Assembly: GCA_012513915.1 (NCBI GenBank)
Contig: JAAZBG010000054.1
Coordinates: 58,467 to 122,466, forward strand
From: Fibrobacter sp.
GTDB taxonomy: Bacteria > Fibrobacterota > Chitinivibrionia > Chitinivibrionales > Chitinispirillaceae
DNA: 64,000 bases
Direction: 5' to 3'
Part shown: one piece after another, positions 1 through 8,773 of the stretch
Layout of the letters: every line of letters begins with the position of its first letter
Numbering within the stretch: the stretch's first letter is position 1
Notes under the pieces: generated by a model
What the model saw: only the letters and a program-made list of their open reading frames with translations
Databases searched by the model: none
What the model was told of the DNA's origin: nothing
Translations under genes and position numbers: made by a program

Positions 1-1087
1 TACGGTTTCCAAGCTGAAGAATTATATCATTGTTTTGTAACCCGGCCTTTTCACCCGGACTTCCCTGCTGTATGCCGGCAATCACTACGCCATCAGTACT
101 GTTATACCCAAGCGACAGGGCAATTGCTCTGTTTAGATCCTGTACGGAAATGCCGGTCCAGACCTGACGCCGCATTCCATAGGTGATTAACTCATCTGCG
201 ACACGCTGTGCACGTTTAATTGGAATTGCAAACCCGATACCGATTGATCCCTTGTTATCATTTGATCCTGTAAAAATAAAAGTATTGATACCGATTACTT
301 CACCCAATGCATTGGCAAGCGGACCACCGCTGTTTCCCGGATTGATAGCGGCATCAGTCTGAATCATTCCCTGATAGTAAACGCCTGCTGATGGTGCAAA
401 ATTCCGGTTTAAAGCACTCACCACCCCTACCGTTACAGTCGGATGAACATCATTGATAAAATTCAAAAACGGATTTCCGATTGCGATCACCCACTCACCG
501 GTCATCGCTTCATCACTGTTACCAAAAACGACCTGCTGGAACTCACCCTTCTCAACGGCAATAACAGCAAGATCCGAACGGGCATCAACCCCGATCACCT
601 TACCCTCAAGACGCTTCCCGTTTGCAAAGTTGACAAACAATTTTGCAGCATTCTCAACAACATGGTAATTTGTCAGAATAATACCATCTTTACGAATAAC
701 AAAGCCGGAACCGATGCTTTCAATCTGCTGGTAGCGCGGCTGAATCTGCGGATTAAAAAAGAAATCGAGGAATTCGTTGGTATAATACCGGTCACGAACA
801 ACCTGAATCTGAGTGACAACAATACCGACAACACAGGGTGCTATTGCCCTGGTAGCTTTTACGATTGCATTCTTTCTTGACAAAAGAATGTCATCCTGTA
901 CCGGAACCGTCTCCTGAACAGTGACAGACTGATCAGTTGATGGCTGAGGTGCTACGACTGTCGTTCCGGACACATAGATACGTTTTATGATCTCCCCGCC
1001 GGCAATTAGCCCCACTGATATTCCCAGTGCGAGAAACAACAGGTAGATCCCGACTCCACTGGATTTTTTATCATTATTTTGATTCAT
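1..1087 (-). CDS. HtrA/DegP-family trypsin-like serine protease, membrane anchored (partial, 3' end off window)
   Basis: Envelope quality-control protease of the S1C (HtrA/DegP/DegS) family. It runs off the left edge, so 362 codons are visible. Reading leftward from ATG at 1087: a short cytoplasmic tail, one membrane segment (about residues 12-30), a Gln/Thr/Pro-rich linker to about 70, then the protease domain (about 80-300). The catalytic triad is visible as His142 (TNYHVV), Asp172 (RSDLAV) and Ser253 (GNSGGPL). A PDZ domain starts near residue 310 and is cut by the window edge. The start lies inside the 3' end of truA (14-base overlap), so it is probably translated as the last visible member of that operon. 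No obvious signal-peptidase site follows the hydrophobic segment, so a DegS-like tethered form is as likely as a soluble periplasmic one. The family call is secure; the paralogue is not. Confidence 0.93.
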   Translation of the reverse strand, partial: MNQNNDKKSSGVGIYLLFLALGISVGLIAGGEIIKRIYVSGTTVVAPQPSTDQSVTVQETVPVQDDILLSRKNAIVKATRAIAPCVVGIVVTQIQVVRDRYYTNEFLDFFFNPQIQPRYQQIESIGSGFVIRKDGIILTNYHVVENAAKLFVNFANGKRLEGKVIGVDARSDLAVIAVEKGEFQQVVFGNSDEAMTGEWVIAIGNPFLNFINDVHPTVTVGVVSALNRNFAPSAGVYYQGMIQTDAAINPGNSGGPLANALGEVIGINTFIFTGSNDNKGSIGIGFAIPIKRAQRVADELITYGMRRQVWTGISVQDLNRAIALSLGYNSTDGVVIAGIQQGSPGEKAGLQNNDIILQLGNR

Positions 1088-1823
1088 CAAGTAACTCCAC
1101 AGGATATCTTACATAGTCCAGAACAAGTCCGCAGGCAGGTGCTGTTGATCCGGCTCTGAAACGATCGCGGCTTTCAATTACCTCCGCCATCGACTGGCTG
1201 ATTTTCCCCCTGCCAATGTCAATAAGTGTTCCGACAACCGAACGCACCATCTTGTAAATAAAACGGTCCGCTTCTATAGTAAATACAATACAATCATTAA
1301 TCCTGTCAAGAGAAGCACCGGTAACAGTGCAGATTGTATTATCACTTGTCGCCCCTGACGCACAAAAAGTTTCGAAATCGTGACGTCCCAGGAGATGCGT
1401 TGCATTCTGCATTACAAGATCCCAGTCAACATGAGTGAATATCTTCCAGACATGCTTATACAAAAGCGGCATTTTCCGCAAACACATTGTGTACTTATAG
1501 CGCCTTGCAACAGCACTGAACCGTGCATGAAACACATTGTCAACCGGACATAAGTTATAAATCGATATTTCATGAGGAAGAATGGCGTTAACCGATAGTT
1601 CAAGACGCGGCAGATTAAACTCCTGATCACAATCGAAATGCGCTCCCTGAGCGCGACCATGCACTCCGGCGTCAGTGCGACCGGCCCCGGTAATATCAAT
1701 CTTTGTACGTAATGCGACACCAAAGGCATGCTCCAGTTTCTCCTGAATGCTCACCGCATTGGGCTGACGCTGCCATCCTCCAAATGATGTACCATCATAT
1801 TCAACCCGGAAGAAATATCTCAC
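1074..1823 (-). CDS. truA: tRNA pseudouridine(38-40) synthase TruA
   Basis: Isomerises uridines 38-40 in the anticodon arm of tRNAs. The N-terminal VEYDGTSFGGWQRQ and the active-site motif GAGRTDAGVHG are present; the catalytic Asp is residue 51 from the GTG start at 1823. That GTG overlaps the holA stop (GTGA), giving a 249-residue protein, normal for TruA. An in-frame GTG at 1862 would add 13 residues but has no clear ribosome-binding site and would extend well into holA, so the shorter start is preferred. It sits between holA and htrA in a tightly overlapping minus-strand operon, suggesting constitutive housekeeping expression. Confidence 0.95.
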   Translation of the reverse strand: MRYFFRVEYDGTSFGGWQRQPNAVSIQEKLEHAFGVALRTKIDITGAGRTDAGVHGRAQGAHFDCDQEFNLPRLELSVNAILPHEISIYNLCPVDNVFHARFSAVARRYKYTMCLRKMPLLYKHVWKIFTHVDWDLVMQNATHLLGRHDFETFCASGATSDNTICTVTGASLDRINDCIVFTIEADRFIYKMVRSVVGTLIDIGRGKISQSMAEVIESRDRFRAGSTAPACGLVLDYVRYPVELLDESK

Positions 1824-2950
1824 TGTGCAAAACCATCCTTTACAAGCTGAGATACCCTGCACACCTTATAACAAAACATCTGTACATTCTGCTGTGTTGC
1901 TGCAATTTTCCCCGATTTTACACCAGTGTCAAACTCAAGAAGCCACCGGCAGATGCACTTGAGTTCATCATCGGTAAAATTCATCGCATGCTTTACAATA
2001 CCGGATGCGATCAACACAGGATACACTCTTCCAGTCTGCCCTTCACCAAGAAGCCCTGCCGCCATTCCGATTGCAACACCGGCATCCGTTTGCGCCTGAT
2101 TCTTGAAACCGGTCGCAGTAAGAAATGTCTTGACGACCTGCGGTTTCTGCGCAGCAAAGTGCCTGATCCTGAACATTGCCCAGAACTGTTTGAACACCGT
2201 GGCCACCATTGATGGTCCCGAGAATGTCGTTGCAAAAAGTGAATCGACAATATCAAGCGCGCGTGTCAGATTTTTACACTCAAGCGCTGACGCAAGCTCA
2301 AAAATAGTCATTGGCCGCGATGCCCCAACGATCTCTTCAATGACACTTTTTGTAATGGCTTCACCCGGTTCAAGATTCAGATCAATTTTCTGAAGCTCGG
2401 AATAGAGCCCCTCAAGCTCATATCCAACAAGATCCACAAGATAATCAGCGTCCTGTTTGTTGATCTTGCGGTTTAACAGTCTGGGAACCTGCGCCACAAG
2501 CCACTCTGCTATTTTATACTCTGATGGCTTTATAAACTCATGATACGCAAAACCACTGTCCGGTGATGCCGAACGTTTTTTTATCTGAAGCGTTTTTATG
2601 ACACCGGCTTCAGAAACCTTCCCCTTTTTTATTTCATCAACTTCAATAATGACATACGAATCGGTGGGTGGATATTTAATAGTACTGTCAAGCAGCTTCA
2701 ACTCTTTTTCTGTCAGCGTCTGAGCATGGTTGATATGAAAAATGCGTGTTTCCTGGAACAGTGATGGCGTGATTATTTTTTCAGTATATGATGCAAACGT
2801 CATCATTGACGAATCGTAACGCTCGATTATGACTCCATCAAACGATTTCTGAATGGTGTCCATAAACTGACGACGTGTCTGCTCCCTCCCGATGGAATCA
2901 TCACCGGCAAGTACAATTACATGTGGTATTTTTGTGTCTGTTGTACTCAT
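1820..2950 (-). CDS. holA: DNA polymerase III delta subunit
   Basis: Clamp-loader delta subunit, which opens the beta sliding clamp during replication. The 376-residue length and overall layout fit HolA: an N-terminal AAA+-like domain beginning with HVIVLAGDDS and lacking a functional P-loop, a middle domain around the PSLFQETRIFHINHA segment, and a helical C-terminal collar domain rich in Ala/Phe/Arg after about residue 210. Delta subunits diverge strongly, so the call rests on domain order and the RPMTIFELASAL-type collar start rather than on a catalytic motif. It overlaps waaA upstream by four bases (ATGA) and truA downstream by four. Confidence 0.85.
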   Translation of the reverse strand: MSTTDTKIPHVIVLAGDDSIGREQTRRQFMDTIQKSFDGVIIERYDSSMMTFASYTEKIITPSLFQETRIFHINHAQTLTEKELKLLDSTIKYPPTDSYVIIEVDEIKKGKVSEAGVIKTLQIKKRSASPDSGFAYHEFIKPSEYKIAEWLVAQVPRLLNRKINKQDADYLVDLVGYELEGLYSELQKIDLNLEPGEAITKSVIEEIVGASRPMTIFELASALECKNLTRALDIVDSLFATTFSGPSMVATVFKQFWAMFRIRHFAAQKPQVVKTFLTATGFKNQAQTDAGVAIGMAAGLLGEGQTGRVYPVLIASGIVKHAMNFTDDELKCICRWLLEFDTGVKSGKIAATQQNVQMFCYKVCRVSQLVKDGFAQ

Positions 2951-4218
2951 GGGATAAGCGGTTCCAGTACTGATTGCTGTTTGTTAACCGTCTCAATGAA
3001 CGTCGTCTGAGCACTGACAAACTTACGAGGCTCAAGACGTATGACTTTTACAATAGTGTTTGCGAGTTCTTCTCCATTCTCCATCTTGAATGCAACACCC
3101 GCACTTAACAGCTTCTCGCAGCTCTCAATTTGTGTATGATAATCAGGTCCGAAAAACACCGGTATTCCAAAGCGTGCAGGATCCCATACATTATGCGCGC
3201 CAACCGGTACAAATGTTCCTCCGACAAATGCAGCATCTGCCATCTTGTAAACATCATCAAGAATCCCCACTTTCTCAATAATGCAGACATCCCATTTCCG
3301 TGATGTCGTAATCTCTGTAAAGTGTGCTATTGATCCGCCGATCTCGTCCATAATCGCCGATGTCTCTTCAAGATACCGTGGGACGACAATCACTTTACAA
3401 GGCATATTTTTTCGAGAAAGCATATCAATACATGTGCGAAGTTCTTTTCCCTCACCGGCATGCACACAACCGGCTGCAAGCACAAAACAGCCTTCGCTAA
3501 GATTCATAGCGCGACGCAGCGACAACCACTCGCGTCTTGCCGGCCGTTTAATGAAAATATGCCCTTTGATATTTCCTACGACATGTATGATATCTTTGCT
3601 GACACCCACATTAAAAAAACGTTCTGCATATTCGCTCGTTTGAGCAAACACAACATCGAACACACTGAAAAGCGGTGCAAGAAGTTTACGAAACATAAAA
3701 TACCGTTTGAATGACCTGATCTCCATTCTCGCATTGACAATCCCAACCGGAATATTATTCTTTCTACAGGCCCACAACATCGATGGCCACAGTTCTGTTT
3801 CAAGCAGCCAGACCCGTTTAATACCATATTGTTTAAGCGTGGCGTTCATCAGCGTAAGTGAATCAAACGGTAAATAGCCGACACCGCACACCGATGGGGT
3901 CTTATGAAGTTCCAGAAACTGGACACCAGTATGTGATGTCGCAGTAACGAGATAGAGATCCTCAGGATGACGCTGTTCAAGAACCTCTAAAAATTTATAC
4001 AGCAGTTTTGTCTCACCAAGCGATGCTGCATGAAGCCACACGACGGAACGGTGACGAAAATCACGAACCGGAGAAGGTGGATGCTGACGATGATAGATGT
4101 CCCATTTCCTGCGCTCCCCCATTTTACTTAAAAAAATACCTGCTATGCTATGGGCTATATCCATGAGAAGGCTGTAGGTATATATGACAACTGCGAACAA
4201 ATATTTTTCGATTTTCAT
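2947..4218 (-). CDS. waaA: 3-deoxy-D-manno-octulosonic acid (KDO) transferase
   Basis: Transfers KDO from CMP-KDO onto the lipid A precursor at the inner membrane, a step in lipopolysaccharide core synthesis (GT30). An N-terminal hydrophobic anchor (about residues 7-30) is followed by WLHAASLGE (Glu69 in the acceptor-side motif) and the family signature ETELWP at 140-145. The C-terminal Rossmann half contains FVGGTFVPVGAHNVWDPA and the FGP loop typical of GT-B KDO transferases. Length 423 fits. It overlaps the regulator gene upstream by four bases and holA downstream by four. Its presence implies a true LPS-bearing outer membrane. Confidence 0.95.
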   Translation of the reverse strand: MKIEKYLFAVVIYTYSLLMDIAHSIAGIFLSKMGERRKWDIYHRQHPPSPVRDFRHRSVVWLHAASLGETKLLYKFLEVLEQRHPEDLYLVTATSHTGVQFLELHKTPSVCGVGYLPFDSLTLMNATLKQYGIKRVWLLETELWPSMLWACRKNNIPVGIVNARMEIRSFKRYFMFRKLLAPLFSVFDVVFAQTSEYAERFFNVGVSKDIIHVVGNIKGHIFIKRPARREWLSLRRAMNLSEGCFVLAAGCVHAGEGKELRTCIDMLSRKNMPCKVIVVPRYLEETSAIMDEIGGSIAHFTEITTSRKWDVCIIEKVGILDDVYKMADAAFVGGTFVPVGAHNVWDPARFGIPVFFGPDYHTQIESCEKLLSAGVAFKMENGEELANTIVKVIRLEPRKFVSAQTTFIETVNKQQSVLEPLIP

Positions 4219-5675
4219 ACAGTAATAGTACCCACCGTAAACCTGTTTCTTCCACTGCGCTTGGATTCATACAGTGCATCATCTGCAGTTCGGATAAGGA
4301 TATCCTTCTTCACCGGCCGTGAGCCATCATACACCGCGATCCCGATACTTGCTGAATAGGATATCTTATGGTGGAGGTATGTAAGGGGTTTTGCGGTAAA
4401 TGCATTCAGTATTCTTGACGCAAGCACTTCCGCACCGTAAAGATCTGTTTCGGGAAGAATAAGCCCGAACTCCTCACCGCCATAACGCGCAAGAATATCA
4501 CCGGCACGAATGATAAGACCGATTCTTTTTGTCAAGTCTACAATAACAGCATCACCAACCTGATGTCCATACGTGTCATTTATTTTTTTAAAGTTGTCGA
4601 TGTCAATGAGAATAAGAACAAAGGTACAGCCTTTTCGGTTGGATCTGGCAATCTCGCGTTCAAGCGTTTCGTGGAAGAAACGGTGATTCGCCACCCCGGT
4701 AAGACTATCGGTTTTAGCCTGATGCCGGGCCTGAAGCACTGAATACCCGTGCTCGATCACCGATGAAACGATGGAGCTGAACACAAAGAGAAACTGGGTT
4801 TGATCGGTTGTAAAGCATTCCCTGTTTCTAAAGAAAAGCACAAGCGTTCCGATGCCGCGATCGGTAACAGTCAATGGTATGACAACAGGATACCATGTTT
4901 TTTCAAGCGTGCATTCACCCTGCTTTCCTTTGTAAACAAACAGCGGAATCTGGACATCATCAAATTTTGCCTTGTTCAGATTGGGAAAACAGGTTTTAAA
5001 ATGATCACCAATAAATGCATGAAGCGCATCTGATCCCAGTACACCGGTACGGGGCATTGCGAATATTTCGGAAAATCCTAAAAGGTCAACACCCACAAGC
5101 GCACACTCCGCACCCAGACGGTTATTGACATCCTCAAGGGTGATACGCATTATTTCGGGAACTTCTATAGAGAGCATCAGTTTACGTATGAAATTATACA
5201 GCTGGGTGATATCATGAATGTGATCTTTTGCACCAGCAGGCATCATTTCCGACTGATTCATAAGCATAATACTTTTAAGGTGAAACAGGCGCAGTGCTAC
5301 AGCTTTTTCAACCTGTATCAGAAGCTCATCAATAACAACCGGTTTTGTAAAATATGAAAAAACGCCAAGGTTTAGCGCTATTGTTGCGCTATCAAGTGAC
5401 GCATATCCGGTGACCATGATCACCTCAGAGTACTCATCCTTGCATTTCACATAACTGAGAATCTCGATGCCACTTGTGTCCGGAAGTTTGAGATCGGTGA
5501 TAACAATATCAAAATCCGTGGCATCAATTTTACAAAATGCATCCTTACCGGTGGTGCTGGCCGTGACATGATACTTGTCCTTGAGTGCATCCCTGAGCAT
5601 CTCACAGATAATCTCGTCATCATCAACAATCAAAATGTGACAATCTGATGGCCGTTTGCTTAAAAATGTGTCCAT
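4215..5675 (-). CDS. response regulator with REC, GAF-like and GGDEF (diguanylate cyclase) domains
   Basis: Predicted phosphorylation-controlled diguanylate cyclase that makes c-di-GMP. From ATG at 5675 the order is: REC receiver (about 12-130, acidic pocket VDDDE, phospho-acceptor Asp61 in ITDLKLPDTSG, YFTKPV lysine), a GAF-like middle region (about 150-305), and a GGDEF domain with the active-site motif GGEEF. An RAGD (RxxD) product-inhibition site lies five residues before GGEEF, so feedback inhibition is likely. An in-frame GTG at 5720 would add 15 residues but has no Shine-Dalgarno; ATG 5675 follows AGGTG, though with short spacing. The partner histidine kinase is not in the window. It is the first gene of the operon with waaA, holA, truA and htrA, an odd functional mix. 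Confidence 0.92.
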   Translation of the reverse strand: MDTFLSKRPSDCHILIVDDDEIICEMLRDALKDKYHVTASTTGKDAFCKIDATDFDIVITDLKLPDTSGIEILSYVKCKDEYSEVIMVTGYASLDSATIALNLGVFSYFTKPVVIDELLIQVEKAVALRLFHLKSIMLMNQSEMMPAGAKDHIHDITQLYNFIRKLMLSIEVPEIMRITLEDVNNRLGAECALVGVDLLGFSEIFAMPRTGVLGSDALHAFIGDHFKTCFPNLNKAKFDDVQIPLFVYKGKQGECTLEKTWYPVVIPLTVTDRGIGTLVLFFRNRECFTTDQTQFLFVFSSIVSSVIEHGYSVLQARHQAKTDSLTGVANHRFFHETLEREIARSNRKGCTFVLILIDIDNFKKINDTYGHQVGDAVIVDLTKRIGLIIRAGDILARYGGEEFGLILPETDLYGAEVLASRILNAFTAKPLTYLHHKISYSASIGIAVYDGSRPVKKDILIRTADDALYESKRSGRNRFTVGTITV

Positions 5676-5999
5676 ATCACCTGTATAAGGATACTGCCGT
5701 GAGAGAATCAACCTGTACACTATATATATAATATCTGGAAAATAGTATATGAGCGGTATACACCGTTAGATAAGAATTGTAAATTTACGACTGCTTCACA
5801 ATCAGGGTAGCAACCGTTTGGAAGCACTATTGTAACGCGAATGCACCGGAACAGCCTTACCTGTCACTTTTTAGCAGAAACTTTTGACTTTTTTTAAATT
5901 CTGAACCTATTTTATTTGCCACGAACGTATTATGAAGTAATTTCAGGAGAATAACAGATCTCCACTACAGGACATCTCTAATCCACGGCAGGAGCCACG
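5676..5999. other. divergent intergenic region
   Basis: This stretch separates the minus-strand diguanylate cyclase operon from the plus-strand lipoprotein gene and should hold promoters for both. An AT-rich run lies near 5721-5735, and CAGGAG just before the GTG at 6000 serves as the ribosome-binding site of the downstream gene. I recognise no RNA element or operator. Confidence 0.4.
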
Positions 6000-7190
6000 G
6001 TGTTAAAAAAACTAATTTTAAGCGCATGTATTGCAGGGATCGGTCTTTTTATCTCCTGCTCGGATTTTAACGATTCATCAACTCTGGGCGGTCAGATAAT
6101 AACCAATTCCGATCCAAACCGAACAGATTTTACCAGGAGTTTTGAGTTTTTTGATACTTTGAAGGTAATTTCACAGTATAGTGTCGCTGAACCGGTTGAC
6201 ACTACTATCGGTGCCGGATCTCCTTTAGGTACCGGATCTCCCTTAGTTGGTAAAAAAGACAGTATAAAAATTGCCCGTGCCATATATGGTTTCAAACATG
6301 ACACAACAGTTCGTTTCAAAAACTACCATCGTATTCTTAAAAGAGTTGCTATTGAAATTTCTACGGATTCAATTCAAAGAACCATTTACGTCTATTCCTA
6401 CCACAACCAGGCTATTACTGCACCTGTCAACGAATTGGTTTCATCGAAACTCACCAGTAATAACAAATTCTTTAAGGACACCCTGAACAGTGCAACTGTT
6501 GCATCAATTGACTCGACACTCAGAAGTTTCTATGCACTTGATACTGCAATTGATGCATCATCAAAGAAGCGTACCAATAAATCCTATATTCTTAAACTGT
6601 TAGTTGCCAGTGATGACTCCATATTTACTTTACAGAAGGAGCCTAAACTTATACTGACGTATGATTCAGCCAGTGTTACAATTATTGACACTTTAAAAAG
6701 TAACTACAGTTCCAATGTACAATTTGACACACCTGAAAAAAAGAGCGACTTTGATTCGCTTCCTGTCTCATCAACACATACAGGACGATATGCAGTGTTC
6801 AAGCTTGATCTTAAAAGTTTGTGGGCTGATATGGCAAAACGTCCGGGATTTACAACCATTTTATCAGTACCATTAATTATAACCGGACAGTCATACAGCA
6901 CAACCGATACACTTGAAAAAAAATACTATTACTATATTTCAACCAGTCTTTTTTCAAACCCCAAAGAGATGCTGGATTCCATGATAGTCAGGGATTATAC
7001 CGGTAGAATCGGTTCCAATGCCATTCTTGATACAGTTCCTGCGGAAGCATTTTTCAGACCACTCCTGAAAAATACACCTGAGTTTGCCTATCTCTACCTG
7101 CGCGGTTATACTATTGCAAACACAACATCCGATCAGTCAATCCGATGGTCTAATCCAGTAATAACCGGCGTTTTCACCAATAATCAATAA
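6000..7190 (+). CDS. hypothetical secreted lipoprotein
   Basis: Unrecognised 396-residue exported protein. It starts at GTG 6000 behind CAGGAG. The N-terminus is a lipoprotein signal (hydrophobic stretch ending LFISC, probable lipidated Cys20), so the mature protein should be anchored in an envelope membrane. The rest is rich in Ser/Thr/Asp and short beta-type segments with no catalytic motif I can name. It lies 12 bases upstream of a predicted outer-membrane barrel gene on the same strand, so the two are probably co-transcribed and may act together at the outer membrane. The function is unknown. Confidence 0.75.
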   Translation: MLKKLILSACIAGIGLFISCSDFNDSSTLGGQIITNSDPNRTDFTRSFEFFDTLKVISQYSVAEPVDTTIGAGSPLGTGSPLVGKKDSIKIARAIYGFKHDTTVRFKNYHRILKRVAIEISTDSIQRTIYVYSYHNQAITAPVNELVSSKLTSNNKFFKDTLNSATVASIDSTLRSFYALDTAIDASSKKRTNKSYILKLLVASDDSIFTLQKEPKLILTYDSASVTIIDTLKSNYSSNVQFDTPEKKSDFDSLPVSSTHTGRYAVFKLDLKSLWADMAKRPGFTTILSVPLIITGQSYSTTDTLEKKYYYYISTSLFSNPKEMLDSMIVRDYTGRIGSNAILDTVPAEAFFRPLLKNTPEFAYLYLRGYTIANTTSDQSIRWSNPVITGVFTNNQ

Positions 7191-7202
7191 AGACAACACT
7201 AC

Positions 7203-8399
7203 ATGAAACATACAATTTTTACAGCAGCACTTATCACATCACTGTCAATTGCATCATTGTCATCGGCACAGTCGGTGCTGAGTTTTGAGTATCCTGTCGG
7301 CATACCGGTATCGCTCAGCGGTGGACCATCACTGAGTCTTGGACGCACCGGTGTTGGTTTACAAAATGAATTTCTTGCAATGTCAAGAAATGTCGCAAAT
7401 ATCGGAGCCCTTGAAGCATCAGTGTTTTCAACCGCACTGTCGTTTGATTTTATTACTCTCAAAAGTGGTGACAACTCGGAAACACAATCAAGTTTTAATC
7501 CTCAGATGATCTCCTTCGCATTTCCACTGAAACACAATTGGGGTGCGATCGGTATTTCACTTGAACAAAAAAGTAATTTCGCATTGAAATTTAATACAAC
7601 AACACCGGTATCCGTTTACGATATGAACTATACCCAGCAACTTGGTATAAAAAGAAGCGGTGGTTTGAGTCATTGGCAGATCGGCTACGCCTATAAAATC
7701 AATCGTATAGGATCAATTGGATTATCGTATGAACGGGTTTATCTGAGTGACAAGCTCACCCGGTATAAAACAGTTTCCATGGGAGATGTTCAGTCAACAT
7801 TGAAAGATTCTCTTTCAACCCGGGCACAGGCAAATGGTATACGTGGCGGTTTACTTATCCCCTATAAAAAATTTACTGCCGGATTAAGCGGGGAATATTT
7901 TTTCATGGATGATATAAAAATTGATAATCAAACGGCACGCATGGAATCAAGACTCAAACTTGCTCCATCAGTTGCAATCGGTGCAAGTTATAAGTTCAGC
8001 CCGGAATGGTTCGTTGCTGTAGATGTCGGTGTTACACTCTGGGATGAATTCTATGATGGTTTCGGCACAACCCGTAAACTTGACAACGCGCCATCATTTT
8101 CCTTTGGAGGCCAGTATATACCGGCACCCGACCTGCTCGCACCAAAGTTCTATGAAATTATCCAGTACCGCGCCGGGTTCAGATTTGCACAAATGCCGGT
8201 GAAAATTGCAAAGGAATTTGCATTTGACATTGGACTTGGTCTACCGATACAGCAGAAAGCCAACTACATTGATGTCAATTTTGAGATAGGTTCACGATCC
8301 GATTCCTACTATAAAGATTACTCTGAAACATTTTTCAGTATCCAGTTAGGACTTAACGGCAGCCGTAAATGGTATCAGCCTACGGGAACGAGTTACTGA
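7203..8399 (+). CDS. predicted outer-membrane beta-barrel protein
   Basis: 398 residues with a signal peptide (cleavage likely after SLSSAQ) followed by alternating amphipathic beta strands, many with Gly/aromatic ends (GAIGISLEQ, WQIGYAYKI, FTAGLSGEYFF, FSFGGQYI), as in FadL/PorV-like outer-membrane barrels. The early segment with LGRTGVG and a list of small residues before the first strands resembles the hatch/entry region of such proteins, but I cannot assign a transport substrate. It is coupled to the lipoprotein gene 12 bases upstream. The barrel call is moderately sure; the family name is not. Confidence 0.7.
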   Translation: MKHTIFTAALITSLSIASLSSAQSVLSFEYPVGIPVSLSGGPSLSLGRTGVGLQNEFLAMSRNVANIGALEASVFSTALSFDFITLKSGDNSETQSSFNPQMISFAFPLKHNWGAIGISLEQKSNFALKFNTTTPVSVYDMNYTQQLGIKRSGGLSHWQIGYAYKINRIGSIGLSYERVYLSDKLTRYKTVSMGDVQSTLKDSLSTRAQANGIRGGLLIPYKKFTAGLSGEYFFMDDIKIDNQTARMESRLKLAPSVAIGASYKFSPEWFVAVDVGVTLWDEFYDGFGTTRKLDNAPSFSFGGQYIPAPDLLAPKFYEIIQYRAGFRFAQMPVKIAKEFAFDIGLGLPIQQKANYIDVNFEIGSRSDSYYKDYSETFFSIQLGLNGSRKWYQPTGTSY

Positions 8400-8402
8400 C
8401 CT

Positions 8403-8466
8403 CTCCCCCCAACCTCCTCTGGCCCTGCGACCACTTCGATGCGGCGTCCCTTAGGCGAGGGGGAGT
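8403..8466. repeat. GC-rich inverted repeat after the barrel gene
   Basis: CTCCCCC just after the stop codon pairs with GGGGGAG about 50 bases later, enclosing a GC-rich interior unlike the AT-rich surroundings. It could act as a transcription stop or mRNA 3'-stabilising stem, although only a weak T-run (near 8476) follows. The base composition differs from the neighbours and suggests an inserted repeat. Confidence 0.4.
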
Positions 8467-8552
8467 TGAATTAAATTTTTCTGTACCCGGAAAATTCCGG
8501 TGTCAGAAGTTTGCAGTTCACGCGCGTACATAATAATTCTTTAATAAAGAAA

Positions 8553-8642
8553 GTCTGAGCCTTGATTAGAAGGATTATAGATTACATTGATTTTAAGAGC
8601 AATCAAGCAAATCACGGTAATCAGGCGGATCAAGGTTCAGAC
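8553..8642. repeat. imperfect terminal inverted repeat, about 90 bases (MITE-like or structured RNA)
   Basis: The left arm GTCTGAGCCTTGAT (from 8553) and the right arm, read in reverse as GTCTGAACCTTGAT (ending 8642), match at 13 of the first 14 bases. The interior carries repeated GGATTA/AATCA-type words. No ORF is inside. This is the layout of a small non-autonomous mobile element or dispersed repeat; I recall similar GTCTGAA...GGATT repeats scattered in many bacterial genomes. The whole 8400-8773 gap otherwise holds only the GC-rich stem at its left end and the leader of the next gene. Confidence 0.5.
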
Positions 8643-8773
8643 ATTTCAACGGCAAAATCGCCGCATTGTACTCCGTTCTAAAAAAACTATATCAAAAAGA
8701 TGACAACCAGTGACACCTTTTCGTATATTAGTTTGATTCAGAGTGCTGATAAACAGGGGATACGGTGGTTTGA

